Notes: generated from the letters alone by a model not told the origin. 64,000 bases of DNA from Effrenium voratum (GCA_963377175.1 CAUJNA010002779.1:610382-674381); one strand, 5' to 3'. Shown: positions 46,901 through 54,978, numbered from the stretch's first letter. Numbers and translations: made by a program.

Positions 46901-48394
46901 GAGATCTGCTTCCACTCCTACCTCCGCGGTCTCCTCTCTTTTCCTTTTGTGAGCTTCGACACGGCGTCGTCCTTGCTCATCATCCATCATGAGACCGACG
47001 ATTCTCGCTCGGCACATCTCAGTGTGCGGCAACTGAGTGGACTCCCCTAGTAGCACGCAAGTGCATCCAGGACATCCATCAGTAGGTTGGTACTTCTCCA
47101 CATCTGCCTTACGGATGTAAATCCGTCGCTGCTGTGGCGGTGCCATAACAGGCACAACCTGAGGCGGAACCTCAACCCGGTCTTCGCTGACCAGCAGGTC
47201 CTCCACTCCTTGAGCAGGAGTTCCCGGGGCCCTCTGCCCCGGCGTTCCCGGCGCTCGCACTGAGACCTCCCACGGGTAGCCTTTAAGGCTTTCCCATCCT
47301 TGTGGATTCCATTGATCTTCTTCTGGAAGTCGACGAACACCAGTGCCTCTCTTCACTCCTTCTGAGGTCACAACCAGCAAAGTGCCAGTCCTTCCATGGT
47401 GACCTATGTACCTGCCTTCCTTGAGTGGCCTAGCTCCTTCTCCTACCTCACGGTAGTACAACCGCTCTCCTATGGCGATTGCCGGCTTTCTCCATTCTCG
47501 GCCACACCTCCTTTGTTCCGGTGTCTTCCCGTCGGAACCTCTCTTGTACCTGCACATCAGGTCTGCTGCATGCCTTGGAAACCAAGACAGCACAGGGTCG
47601 TCATCCTTCAAGACTCGACCCAACTTCTCCTCCAATGAGGATCGCAGGACTCTCACCTGCCTTTTGAGTTCTCGGCACAAGTTCTCGATTGCGCCATTCG
47701 CCCGGTGGTCAGCCACCGGCGACTCCTGTGGAACATTCTCCACTCCTGCTTCCTTGGCCGCCTGCTCCTTCAGGGCAACGATCGAATGCTCACCATCACT
47801 CTTGAAGACTGCACGACGGTAACCAAGATGCTTTATAAAGTTCGCCATGAATTTGACCGCATATGGCGTCGGTCCTTTTGCGTCCACGAAGGTGGCCGCA
47901 ACGGCCAGTGTCCGACTGTCTCGGATCACCAGGATAGGCTTAGTCTTCCCATCCTCCTTTCCATCTCGCGTCATCCATGTGTAGTCGCACGAGATTGTCG
48001 CGAGCTCATCGCTCGCCTTGTCCTCTTCGGGTCGTGAGCGATGCTGCTGACCCAATCCTCTGCCGGCAAGACAATGCCGACACCAGTTGCGATACTGCAC
48101 GTGACCTGTTGCCTCATGCTCCGCAACCTCGGCCCTCGATGGGCCTCCTGGTGCTCTCACCAGTGCGGGCGGCGCGATCTCGCCGCTCTCATCCATCTCA
48201 TCACCCTCGGGCACACCTGCGGGTCGGCCCGCTGGTGCCTCTGGGTTCCCTTGTCCGGCACCCACGGCATCATCTGCCGCTGCAAGTGGTTTGGCCGGAC
48301 TTACGCCTCGCTGGACTGCCGTCCAAAACCCGAACAATCTTCCGACTTCAAATAGAAGTTGTAAACTCCTTTCTCTTGGTATATGGGCAACCAA
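43988..48394 (-). CDS. pol: Copia pol: integrase, methyltransferase-like block, reverse transcriptase, RNase H
   Basis: 1,468 codons. The listed first codon is TTG, not ATG. The frame opens at about 48,409, lies -1 relative to gag and overlaps its end, and the first ATG is codon 67, so frameshifting from gag is likely. Integrase: zinc residues H93, H98, C105, C108 and the catalytic triad D137, D200, E237. A small CPGC...HTEMC cluster (441-461) could bind zinc. Residues about 660-870 resemble a cytosine-C5 methyltransferase: GSPPCDQFS (725-733) matches the Pro-Cys loop, VDIMEIY...GFAVD (662-689) the cofactor site, and E779 in HEAP the ENV position. Reverse transcriptase: D1046 and the HGDD box (1126-1129). 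RNase H: D1309, E1350/E1352, D1384, D1432. No internal stop is present. The role of the methyltransferase-like block is unknown. Confidence 0.95.
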   Translation of the reverse strand: MVAHIPRERSLQLLFEVGRLFGFWTAVQRGVSPAKPLAAADDAVGAGQGNPEAPAGRPAGVPEGDEMDESGEIAPPALVRAPGGPSRAEVAEHEATGHVQYRNWCRHCLAGRGLGQQHRSRPEEDKASDELATISCDYTWMTRDGKEDGKTKPILVIRDSRTLAVAATFVDAKGPTPYAVKFMANFIKHLGYRRAVFKSDGEHSIVALKEQAAKEAGVENVPQESPVADHRANGAIENLCRELKRQVRVLRSSLEEKLGRVLKDDDPVLSWFPRHAADLMCRYKRGSDGKTPEQRRCGREWRKPAIAIGERLYYREVGEGARPLKEGRYIGHHGRTGTLLVVTSEGVKRGTGVRRLPEEDQWNPQGWESLKGYPWEVSVRAPGTPGQRAPGTPAQGVEDLLVSEDRVEVPPQVVPVMAPPQQRRIYIRKADVEKYQPTDGCPGCTCVLLGESTQLPHTEMCRARIVGLMMDDEQGRRRVEAHKRKREETAEVGVEADLPAQEAMGEPAAEAGVGSRQDPGQVMEYVEDPAKRAELKRAAADPPASSSPKSKAKPTTQIKRPGALYIAPGAKQKTQQKQGEKREPAVSPEELRTETQPAADAETSNTPDKPPDVGGLELGRLKRMLKSMVGRKVERAFLAQEVEINAVELEQITKLCVEMGAVDIMEIYSPKRFTAQAGQYGLRPGFAVDLEEQKPDGSYWDLSKAEDVRELEEYVDEVEPALLTGSPPCDQFSQLQNINKYRVSPDKRREKMDRAVAHLHTACRFYRKQLQAGRFFLHEAPWSATSWKDPEVRELTERPDVYTVRGPMCRWAMVATDRRGLQGTGYVRKETGWMTNHPGLAQLLEGECTNNVPGKPWHRHIHLIGGLARPAARYPPALVRAVLKTLKSHLVESGQLSALDAAVAGPIPEESFVTPEDVEQYWDDVNGGFLPPDRVREARQLELDYLRKQEVYEKVPLEECLRETNGKGPITTRWIDTNKGDPANPNFRSRLVVREIKARKSPEERIPQNMLFSSTPPLEAMRLLCSLWATERVSHGGRPLKIGLWDISRAHFYGVPKRRIYIQLPDEDASPGMVGRLTKSMYGTQDAPNIWQQHYTQLLIKAGYLRGKSNGSVFYHPTLGIRVLVHGDDFMALGDAEALKEVDTLLRSAYELKWLGTIGDEEGDHKEVHFLNRLIRCEQHQGASAILIEPDRRHVDLLVQQLGMENAKGAETPDVKKSVELQMQEARSPALPKEQASLYRSCVMRAAYLSQDRLDISHAVKNLARKMVSPTEASLQDLKRLCRYLIKKPDVCQVFARQAKPSKLRIQVDSDHAGDAMTRRSTTGMVALYGLHVLKHSSNVQSTIALSTGESEYYALVKGGSVGLGLQSLLEDFAVETQVLIQSDATAAKGTVNRAGLGKARHIQTRFLWLQERVSMDHLRVEHIPGKSNRADALTKSIPGVQMSETMRRCGYVFLDQRSKGQLKLLEG

Positions 48395-50007
48395 GTCTTC
48401 TTTTGGGCTTTACTGGGCTTGTTGAGCAACTGCTGAATTTTCCTTCCTGTCGCTGAGTCTGCTGGAATCAACTGTCCACCATTTTGATCAAGAACAGCCA
48501 TCCTTCCATGGTTGAGGCATTTGTAAGCTGAAACCAACGGTTTGTGTACCGGTGCTAATGGCCCTGTGACTCTACACCTGGAACCTGTTTCACTCTTACC
48601 TTGAAACGTCCCGGTTCCGGTCCCAGGGACCAGTTCCCCCGATGCTGTTTTGAACATCATCTGGGCTCCTTCCTTAGTGGGGATGCGGTCTTTCCAATCC
48701 ACTGGAATGGCAGTCTGAGCAGCCCCCGTATCAAGGTTGAACCGAACCCAGCTTGGGTCTTTCGGGGACTCTCCCTGGGTGAATGCACCCAGCTCAAACA
48801 TTCCCACTTCGGCCTCCGGTTGTTCTTCTTGGTCTCCAGCTTCGTAGTCGGCGTCCTCGAATCCTGCCACATGCTTCTGCTTGGAGCCAGACTTCCCCGA
48901 GCCTTTGGAACCTTTTCCATCCTTCTTCTTGCTCCAACACTCGGCCGCTCTATGGCCGGTCTTACCACAGTTGAAGCATGCTCCTGCGGGTCCTGAGCTG
49001 CCTGAACCACTGCCTTTACCTTTTCCTTTGCTGTCCTTACCTTTTCCTTTGCCTTTGCTTCCACCTTTGTCCTTTCCCTTACCTTTGCCTCCTTTCGAAC
49101 CTTTCGAGCCTTTGACCAGCGAGTTGAGCACCTTCGTGATGGCGTCCACGTCCATCGGAGCGGGGCCTCGCCCCGATCCCGAAGCCCCACTGGACCCCGG
49201 TCGATGGACCGTCCCTTTTGCTCCCGTGACTGTTTCAATCAGAACCTCAATCTCCTGCTTCATTTCCTCGTAGGTTCCCAGCCGGTTCTTGTTCAGAATG
49301 AGGTGGCGCTCAATATCGGTTGGAACCAGAAGTTCTAGGGACGTACACTTTATGTCCTGAGAGAGGATTTCCCTCTCGCCCCTTTCGTTCCTTCTGGCCT
49401 CATATCGGCGCATCAAATCATCTAGTTGTTCCATGGCCGGTCGAACTGCTTCCCAAGACTTAACTCTCTCGGGGTTGAGGATGGCCCTTAGGATGTTCCT
49501 CTTCCTACCTGCGGTGAGGGGGTCCCATCTCCTGTTAAGCCTTCGCCATGCCTCATACCCGTTCTTGGCATTGATGACCAGATCTTCGGACTCATGAGTA
49601 GTAAGGGATGACAACAACCGATACAGTTGATCTCCCTTATCATCCAGTCCGGCCATTCCTAGTTCACCTCCATGTTCCTCTTCTACCTTTTCAACAGTGA
49701 TCTCCTCATCCTGATCAACTACCCATTCAAGGATTGACTGGAAACTGGATCCAAAGATTGCCGTTGTGAGGTTCACCACAGACCGGGCCCATCTACGGAA
49801 GTGGCTGTCATCATTGGAGAAGACTTCCGGTCTTCCAATCCCTTTGGTGTCTATCAACAACTTCCTATCGCCTTTCTGCAGGCTTGTAGCTAACCTACCA
49901 AGGTTCTCTGCCAAAGCAGCTATACCTGCCTGACCTTGCCTAAGAAGTTGATTCTCCTGTGACAACCGCTCAACTGCCTGCTGCAACTCTCGCACTGTTT
50001 CCTCCAT
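48301..50007 (-). CDS. gag: Copia gag-protease polyprotein
   Basis: 568 residues from an ATG. Residues 1-30 form a Leu/Gln-rich likely coiled coil, and 60-265 a helical capsid-like region (YEAWRRLNRRWDP, LDDLMRRYE). Residues 299-337 are a Lys/Gly/Ser-rich RNA-binding-type linker. A CCHC zinc knuckle CFNCGKTGHRAAEC occupies 344-357. An aspartic protease with the active site LDTGAAQTA (425-433) follows, so protease is fused to gag. The product would package the element RNA in a virus-like particle and cut the polyprotein (family knowledge). The last 94 bases overlap the pol frame. It starts 30 bases after the upstream ORF, in the same frame but with TGA and TAA between them, and a strong hairpin lies in that gap. 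Confidence 0.94.
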   Translation of the reverse strand: MEETVRELQQAVERLSQENQLLRQGQAGIAALAENLGRLATSLQKGDRKLLIDTKGIGRPEVFSNDDSHFRRWARSVVNLTTAIFGSSFQSILEWVVDQDEEITVEKVEEEHGGELGMAGLDDKGDQLYRLLSSLTTHESEDLVINAKNGYEAWRRLNRRWDPLTAGRKRNILRAILNPERVKSWEAVRPAMEQLDDLMRRYEARRNERGEREILSQDIKCTSLELLVPTDIERHLILNKNRLGTYEEMKQEIEVLIETVTGAKGTVHRPGSSGASGSGRGPAPMDVDAITKVLNSLVKGSKGSKGGKGKGKDKGGSKGKGKGKDSKGKGKGSGSGSSGPAGACFNCGKTGHRAAECWSKKKDGKGSKGSGKSGSKQKHVAGFEDADYEAGDQEEQPEAEVGMFELGAFTQGESPKDPSWVRFNLDTGAAQTAIPVDWKDRIPTKEGAQMMFKTASGELVPGTGTGTFQGKSETGSRCRVTGPLAPVHKPLVSAYKCLNHGRMAVLDQNGGQLIPADSATGRKIQQLLNKPSKAQKKTWLPIYQEKGVYNFYLKSEDCSGFGRQSSEA

Positions 50008-50016
50008 GCCTTATAT

Positions 50017-50033
50017 CCGGTGCCAAGCACCGG
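50017..50033 (-). promoter_or_regulatory. Hairpin between the upstream ORF and gag
   Basis: CCGGTGCCAAGCACCGG folds into a perfect 7-bp stem with a 3-base loop, ending 9 bases before the gag ATG and lying after the TGA stop of the upstream ORF. It could affect reinitiation at gag; this is inference from position. Confidence 0.55.
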
Positions 50034-50037
50034 GAGG

Positions 50038-51630
50038 TCAGTCCGCCTTCCCGGACTCTTCTGTACTATAGTACGACCCCGAGCTCGATCCGCTTTTCGG
50101 CTCCGGCGCCGGTTGATCGTGAAGGTGCACACTGCCCTCGGTCTCGCTCAGGGGTGTGGCCGGCGACGGAGTCGGTGGCGGAGGTGGCCGCCGCTTCGGC
50201 GGGTGCTTCGGCCGAGCCAGCGAAACCTTCGGCTCGCTCTTGGGCTTCTCGATGTGGGCCTTCTCCTTGAGCACCCGCTTCGGCCTTGGCGGTGGAGGTG
50301 GTACCCTCGCCTCTACAGCCGCTTTTGCAGGAGGTGGCTTCACCTGAGGCGTCGCGATGGCTTCCGGTACCGACTTTGAGGTCGTTCCTACCGGTGCGCG
50401 CCTCCTTGCCGCCCCTTTTGCAATTGCTGCGGCCCTGGCCAACAATGATGGCCTCTGAAGGCGAGTCCTCTCGTCGCACGAGGAACACGGGTTCCCTAAC
50501 CCGTCCAGTTGCAGCACACTCTGCTGGATGGCTTTGGCCACCGAGCCCGTTGCTCCGGCTCGGTATGCAGCTTCTGCCGATGCCGCCTTCCTGAGGCGGT
50601 AGTTCGAGGCCAGGTTCTGCTCGCTCGTCCCTTCACCGCGGGATGTCCTTGCCACCGCAAGCTCTTGTATGTTCCTGTGCACCGTAACCCGTCGGCCGAG
50701 AGCTTTGGCTGCCTCGGCGACCGGTGCCAGCAGCTCGGGCTCAGCGCCCGGTGAAGGCTCCTTTCCTTGGGCCTTTGTGAATCCCTTCGGCGGTGTCTTC
50801 GGAGCAGGGCTGGACTTAGGCGGGGACTTCGGTGGTGTCTTGGGCTGCACCCGGCGCCTCTTCCAGGGCGCCTGCCCGAAGTTCTCGATCTCCTCCTGGA
50901 GCTCCGCGGATGGCTCTTCCTGCTTCTTCTGCGCGAGCTTCAGGAGGCCTTTGAGGATCCTAAACTGCCGACTGCTTTGGCTTCTCCTCTTGTCTTTGCC
51001 AGTCGCACTCAGCCACCACCCGGATCCTGACGACCTAGGCGTGTGAGCGACCTTGGGCTCGGGCTGGATCCTGCCCTCGCTGCCCCAATCGCCCCACACG
51101 CTCTCGTCCTCGCTCTGGCCCTTCTGCTCCAGGTCGAAGTCCGTGGCCTCGGGCTCAAACTGCTTCTTCTGCGGCGGGTGGAGGTCCTCCTTCTTGTCCT
51201 CGTTGGTGTATTGTTCCAGCTCCTCCTCCTTCTCCTCTGCCCGGCTTCCTCGAGCCGGTTCTGGGCCCCTGTGGCCACTTGGCAGAGCCTCTGGCTCTGA
51301 GGAGGGAGGAGATGCAGCCTGGGATCCTCCCCAGTCTGCTTCTGACTCAGCGGCAGGCTCAGCGGACAGGGTCTCTTCCTCTTCTTCACTCGGAGGGGCA
51401 ACTAGTTCCGGCCTCTCCTCCGGCAGCTCTTCCGCTGCCCCGGTCTCCTCGACCGGCTCTGCGGCTTTGCCTTTGCCGCGAGCGGGCCGCCTCCACGGCG
51501 GCTCCTCCTTGTTGCTCTTGCCCCTGCCCTTCTTGCCCTTGTTCCTGCCCTTCTTGCCCTTGCTCTTGCCCTTAGGCCCCTCGAACGGCTTTCCAAACCA
51601 AATGGACCGTCGAGGCTCACCCGCTACCAT
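50038..51630 (-). CDS. Unknown ORF upstream of gag in the copia element
   Basis: 530 residues from an ATG whose A is the last base of the 5' LTR, so translation begins at the LTR edge. I recognise no family. Residues 18-55 are Lys/Gly/Arg-rich (GKSKGKKGRNKGKKGRGK). Residues 56-185 are strongly acidic. KRRR (257-260) is followed by Thr/Pro/Lys repeats (262-282, PKTPPKSPPK). Residues 290-410 are Ala/Arg-rich and may be helical. A CSSC lies at 382-385. Residues 442-492 are Pro-rich with PPPPPRP and RRPPPPPTP. The composition suggests a mostly disordered nucleic-acid-binding or scaffold protein. A coding frame ahead of gag is not part of the usual copia plan. The uninterrupted length in an otherwise intact element supports that it is translated, but low complexity on a GC-rich strand also favours long frames. 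Confidence 0.7.
   Translation of the reverse strand: MVAGEPRRSIWFGKPFEGPKGKSKGKKGRNKGKKGRGKSNKEEPPWRRPARGKGKAAEPVEETGAAEELPEERPELVAPPSEEEEETLSAEPAAESEADWGGSQAASPPSSEPEALPSGHRGPEPARGSRAEEKEEELEQYTNEDKKEDLHPPQKKQFEPEATDFDLEQKGQSEDESVWGDWGSEGRIQPEPKVAHTPRSSGSGWWLSATGKDKRRSQSSRQFRILKGLLKLAQKKQEEPSAELQEEIENFGQAPWKRRRVQPKTPPKSPPKSSPAPKTPPKGFTKAQGKEPSPGAEPELLAPVAEAAKALGRRVTVHRNIQELAVARTSRGEGTSEQNLASNYRLRKAASAEAAYRAGATGSVAKAIQQSVLQLDGLGNPCSSCDERTRLQRPSLLARAAAIAKGAARRRAPVGTTSKSVPEAIATPQVKPPPAKAAVEARVPPPPPRPKRVLKEKAHIEKPKSEPKVSLARPKHPPKRRPPPPPTPSPATPLSETEGSVHLHDQPAPEPKSGSSSGSYYSTEESGKAD
51614..51629 (-). other. Primer-binding site, initiator-Met-tRNA-like
   Basis: Sense strand TGGTAGCGGGTGAGCC starts at the base after the LTR. 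TGGTAGC matches the complement of the 3' end of many eukaryotic initiator tRNAs (ending GCTACCA), the usual copia primer. The site overlaps codons 1-6 of the upstream ORF. Confidence 0.75.
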
Positions 51631-51744
51631 CAAAATACAATATCGCGGCTCTGGGGTGCACTACGGAGCGCACCTTTTGCCTTGAGCCAAAACCACACGG
51701 AGTGCAATCAGCGCATTGGGCAATTATGACTATACATATCATGA
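51630..51744 (-). repeat. 5' LTR (115 bp)
   Basis: Identical to the 3' LTR at 43,800-43,914. It should contain the promoter of the element. Identity of the two LTRs means no substitution has accumulated since insertion, or recent gene conversion. Confidence 0.95.
51681..51700 (-). promoter_or_regulatory. Spliced-leader-like sequence in the 5' LTR
   Basis: Same sequence as in the 3' LTR. If its AG is used as a trans-splice acceptor, the mature RNA would begin with the leader joined to the remaining 51 bases of the LTR, leaving the primer site and all ORFs intact. Confidence 0.6.
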
Positions 51745-51749
51745 GAAAG
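51745..51749. repeat. Target-site duplication, right (GAAAG)
   Basis: Second copy of the 5-base duplication flanking the retrotransposon. Confidence 0.85.
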
Positions 51750-51884
51750 CTAACAAGAGCCCCGCTCTGCGGAAAATGCAATGCTACTCACAAATCAGGT
51801 CGACGTTTATTTGTGGACAAAAATCAAACACACAGCATCTCTGCAAACCAGAAGGCAACAACGGAAAGCGATTGCCTTGGTCTG

Positions 51885-52190
51885 TGGCAGCATGGGTGCG
51901 AAGGGAAAGCAAGGAAAAGCAAAGGAAAGCAAAAGGGCAAAGGAAAGCAAGGGAAAGCAACAGAGCAAAGGAAAGTAAGGGAAAGCAAGGGAAAACAAGC
52001 GAATTCAATGAAAGCAAGCAAAAGCAAGAGAAAGCAAGGGCAAGCAAGGGCAAATAAGGCAAAGCAAGGCAAAGAAAGGGAAGCAAGGCAAAGCAAAGGG
52101 AAGCAAGGCAAAGCAAAGGAAAGCAAGGGAAGGCAAGGACAAGCAAGCAAGCAAGAGAAAGCAGGGGAAGGCGACGGAAAGCAAGTTGTA
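51885..52190. repeat. Degenerate GGAAAGCAAG repeat
   Basis: About 300 bases of 5-10 base words AAAGC, AAGGC, GGGAAAGCAA. Lys/Gly/Ser-rich forward and Phe/Leu/Cys/Pro-rich reverse frames over it are repeat artefacts. Confidence 0.9.
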
Positions 52191-53265
52191 TGTATAATAC
52201 ATGTTTGGATTTGGCCTCGGCACCTTAAAAGCGAAACACAAACAAGGCAATTGAAATATGTCCGCAGAACCCTGCACAAACATGCGCGACGAGTGCATGG
52301 TATTCATGGTGTGTGTGCATTCAGTACGCATTCTACATGCATTATGTATGCATATTCTCTTGATATGGTATGGCCGGGGCACCTTTGCAAAAACCGTCAG
52401 TCCAGGCCAAATCCAGAAATGCATATACGCAAACAACATGTACACAAAAGGCATACTAAATACGTGCACCATGCGAACAGTGCACGCGTCTCGCATTTGT
52501 TTCCGCAAACTATGCAGTTTCTCAAGTTGTCTTGGTTGGCAATTTCGAGGGCAGACATGCCAACGCCAATAATGCATGCAACATGCGCAGAACAAATGCA
52601 TACCACATGCATACACAAAACATACAAATTGTCATGCACCATGCACTAAAAAACCTGTCTCGTAATGGTGCAGCGTTATGCAAAAATATGCATTTTTTTT
52701 AAGTGCTCTGTGTTTTGCAGGCCTGAAGGTAGCCACGGCAGAGCCAAACATGTTACAACGTGCAGCAAACAAAAATGCATGCTGCACCAGAGCCAACAAA
52801 TTCAAGCAAGAAGCACACCACCATGCAGCATGCATGTTGCATGCCTTTTGCATGCTTGTTGTACGCAAATTGAAAAAAACACATTATGCAATCATGCATA
52901 CAAGATGCATACACATCACGCATGCACCGTGCATCAAATGCACCTGTCTCACGTCATGCCAGAGCCAGAAACGCATACAACATGCACACAAACTCGCAGC
53001 CTGCGCCAAAGCCAGAAATATAAACAATTTGCACACACACACACACAAATGCAGCATGCGTGTTGTATGTATGCCCATACAAAATGCATACAATCGTGCA
53101 AACATACCCCTGCCTTGCATTACGAGGTCCAACCCAATGCAGTTTGAAGGCAGCCATGCCAAAGCCAAACATGCACAAAGTACACAAGCAACAATGCACA
53201 CATAAAATGCACCTGCATACAAAATGCATACAACAAGCAGTTAAGGTAGACATTCATCATTAGCT
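52191..53265. repeat. Degenerate GCATAC/ATGCA-rich region with a recurring module
   Basis: Alternating purine-pyrimidine words (CATGCATACA, GCAACATGC) fill about 1 kb. A longer module recurs: GAAGGTAGCCACGGCAGAGC then CAAACATG near 52,725, and GAAGGCAGCCATGCCAAAGC then CAAACATGCA near 53,147, with weaker relatives (CCAGAGCCAGAAA, CCAAAGCCAGAAA) between. Frames up to 175 codons here are rich in His/Cys/Thr/Met because of the repeat. Confidence 0.75.
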
Positions 53266-54067
53266 GGAAATGTTAAAGAAAGATATTGAATGTGAGAGAA
53301 CCTTCTGGACTATGGTTTCTGTCTTTATAATTACTATGATATTTCTCAGAATTCATTGTTTGGAGCGTATTACACTCTGAAGTTCATCTTTATTGAATGT
53401 GTTCTACTTTCTGAAGCTCTGTTCATTTGTATCCTTCTTTTGGACATCTTGTCATTTATTATCTTCTCCAACTTTAGGTCTAATTGAGGGATGTGGCCCG
53501 GAGAGGCTTTGTATATTCTCCACATCCTTGTGATTTAACCAGGGATACCTAACCAGGGGCACATGGTAAAGACCGTAGACAGCCGAGCCACAAGCGCTAA
53601 GCCTGGAATCGAGATGGTCTACCCAAAGCCAAGGAATCCACCGGGCCCACATCCGCAATTGTTGGGGGTTCCCTAACCTTCATCTACCGAGGTCTGGGCA
53701 TTGGTTTTGCCCTTAGCCACCTCTTTGCTTGACACTCTTGGTGACCCTGGATTAACACACCCATCCTATTCATGCCATTGCCTCCACCCACCCGAATTGG
53801 TGGCACCCAAAACCGCCTATCAATTAATAATACTTATGTTTTCTCTCTTTCAGACACCCTGACCTTTTCTCGATAACCCAAGAAAAAAGAAAAACCACCT
53901 TTTTTACGAGTTCACCAGGGCTTGAAATTTTGAGCCTCTCTGACCTGTCGACCGAAATAAGCCGGTCCCAAAATCCCCTATTCACTCATCAACCACGCAT
54001 TCTCTTTGAGACTCTCCGAGGAACACACCGAGTAAAACACCGTGGTTTTGAGCATTGACCATCACAA
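53266..54067. other. Non-coding stretch
   Basis: No gene recognised; noticeably more AT-rich than its surroundings at 53,266-53,480. Confidence 0.45.
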
Positions 54068-54191
54068 ACTGTGAATGGACGAAATGCTGCACCATTTTGA
54101 AGCCATGAGAAACCATTGCTTCGTATTTCCAGGGGGAATCATCGTTCCAAGGTGTCTTAGGTGGTGCGAAAATTGTAAGTTTCGTCCACGG
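54068..54191 (+). mobile_element. MITE-like inverted-repeat element, copy 8
   Basis: ACTGTGAATGGACGAAATGC at the left, GTTTCGTCCACGG at the right, with GCACCATTTTGAAGCCATGA and GTCTTAGGTGGTGCG inside. Diverged, complete. Confidence 0.75.
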
Positions 54192-54978
54192 AATCACATC
54201 CCCACCACCCGCTCTCCGACCACAGCGGTTACCTCCACACGCGTTCGAAGGAGCCTGCAGGTACCTCTGCGGCACGAAGGAGCCCTCCGTGTCTACGAAG
54301 ACCGCCTCGAAGCGAAGATCCGAAGCGAAGCAATTCGAAGTCCAGTCGCGGAGCGACGCCGCGGAAGCAGGGCTCCTTAGATTTCCCCGAGAAAAAAGAA
54401 GAAACAAACATCTCCCCAGGATTTGTAGGTCAGCAGAAAACTGATGTTTGATGGGGTTCCTGCTTCCCTATACCACAACTGTTTCCCATCCTGGCTTTGG
54501 GATTCTCAGATGATCCTCAACACTCCAAGATGGTGGGTGTCCTTTTGGCCGGGTGGACAAAGACCCTCACTCACTTCCGAATGAGGGGGCTGGCGTTTAA
54601 AACAAGTCCAGGAACGTGCTTGAAAAATTTGCCAACACAATGGTCACTCCAAACAAGAAGTCCAGGCACTCCGGGAGTGAGCCTTTAAACATCACCCCGA
54701 AAAGGAAGGCCCTTGCTTCTTTGGCCCCAAAAAGTCCCAAAAAAAACCACCGAACAGATGGGAAAAGATGGGGAAAAGCAAAAGAAAGGGCCCTGAGAAA
54801 GGGAAGCGACGAGAAGCATCCGAAGCTGCGTGCGGTTTCGAATCGAGAGAAAAGACATGAACACATTTTTTGGGAGAACTGAAAAAGACACATCACTTTG
54901 GGTTGAGGAAACTGGAGATATGGTAAGACACATATTCAAGGCCACAAGCAGCGCTGCTTTTTAGCTCGATCTCCACTA

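Larger units (their letters stand above)
43800..51744 (-). mobile_element. Complete Ty1/copia LTR retrotransposon
   Basis: A 7,945-bp element with two identical 115-bp LTRs, a matching GAAAG duplication, a primer-binding site starting at the first base after the 5' LTR, and a purine tract AAGGAGGAG directly before the 3' LTR. Gene order on the minus strand is an unknown ORF, gag-protease, then integrase, a methyltransferase-like block, reverse transcriptase and RNase H. Integrase before RT defines the copia class. All three frames are open and catalytic residues are present, so the copy looks intact and recently inserted. LTR ends read TCA...TGA rather than TG...CA. The short LTRs carry a spliced-leader-like sequence. 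Confidence 0.95.

Noticed and set aside
44387..51685. Many plus-strand frames of 60-258 codons over the copia element
   Set aside because: Antisense shadows of gag, pol and the upstream ORF.
51702..53205. Frames up to 315 codons beside the retrotransposon
   Set aside because: Low-complexity AAAGC and GCATAC repeats generate them.
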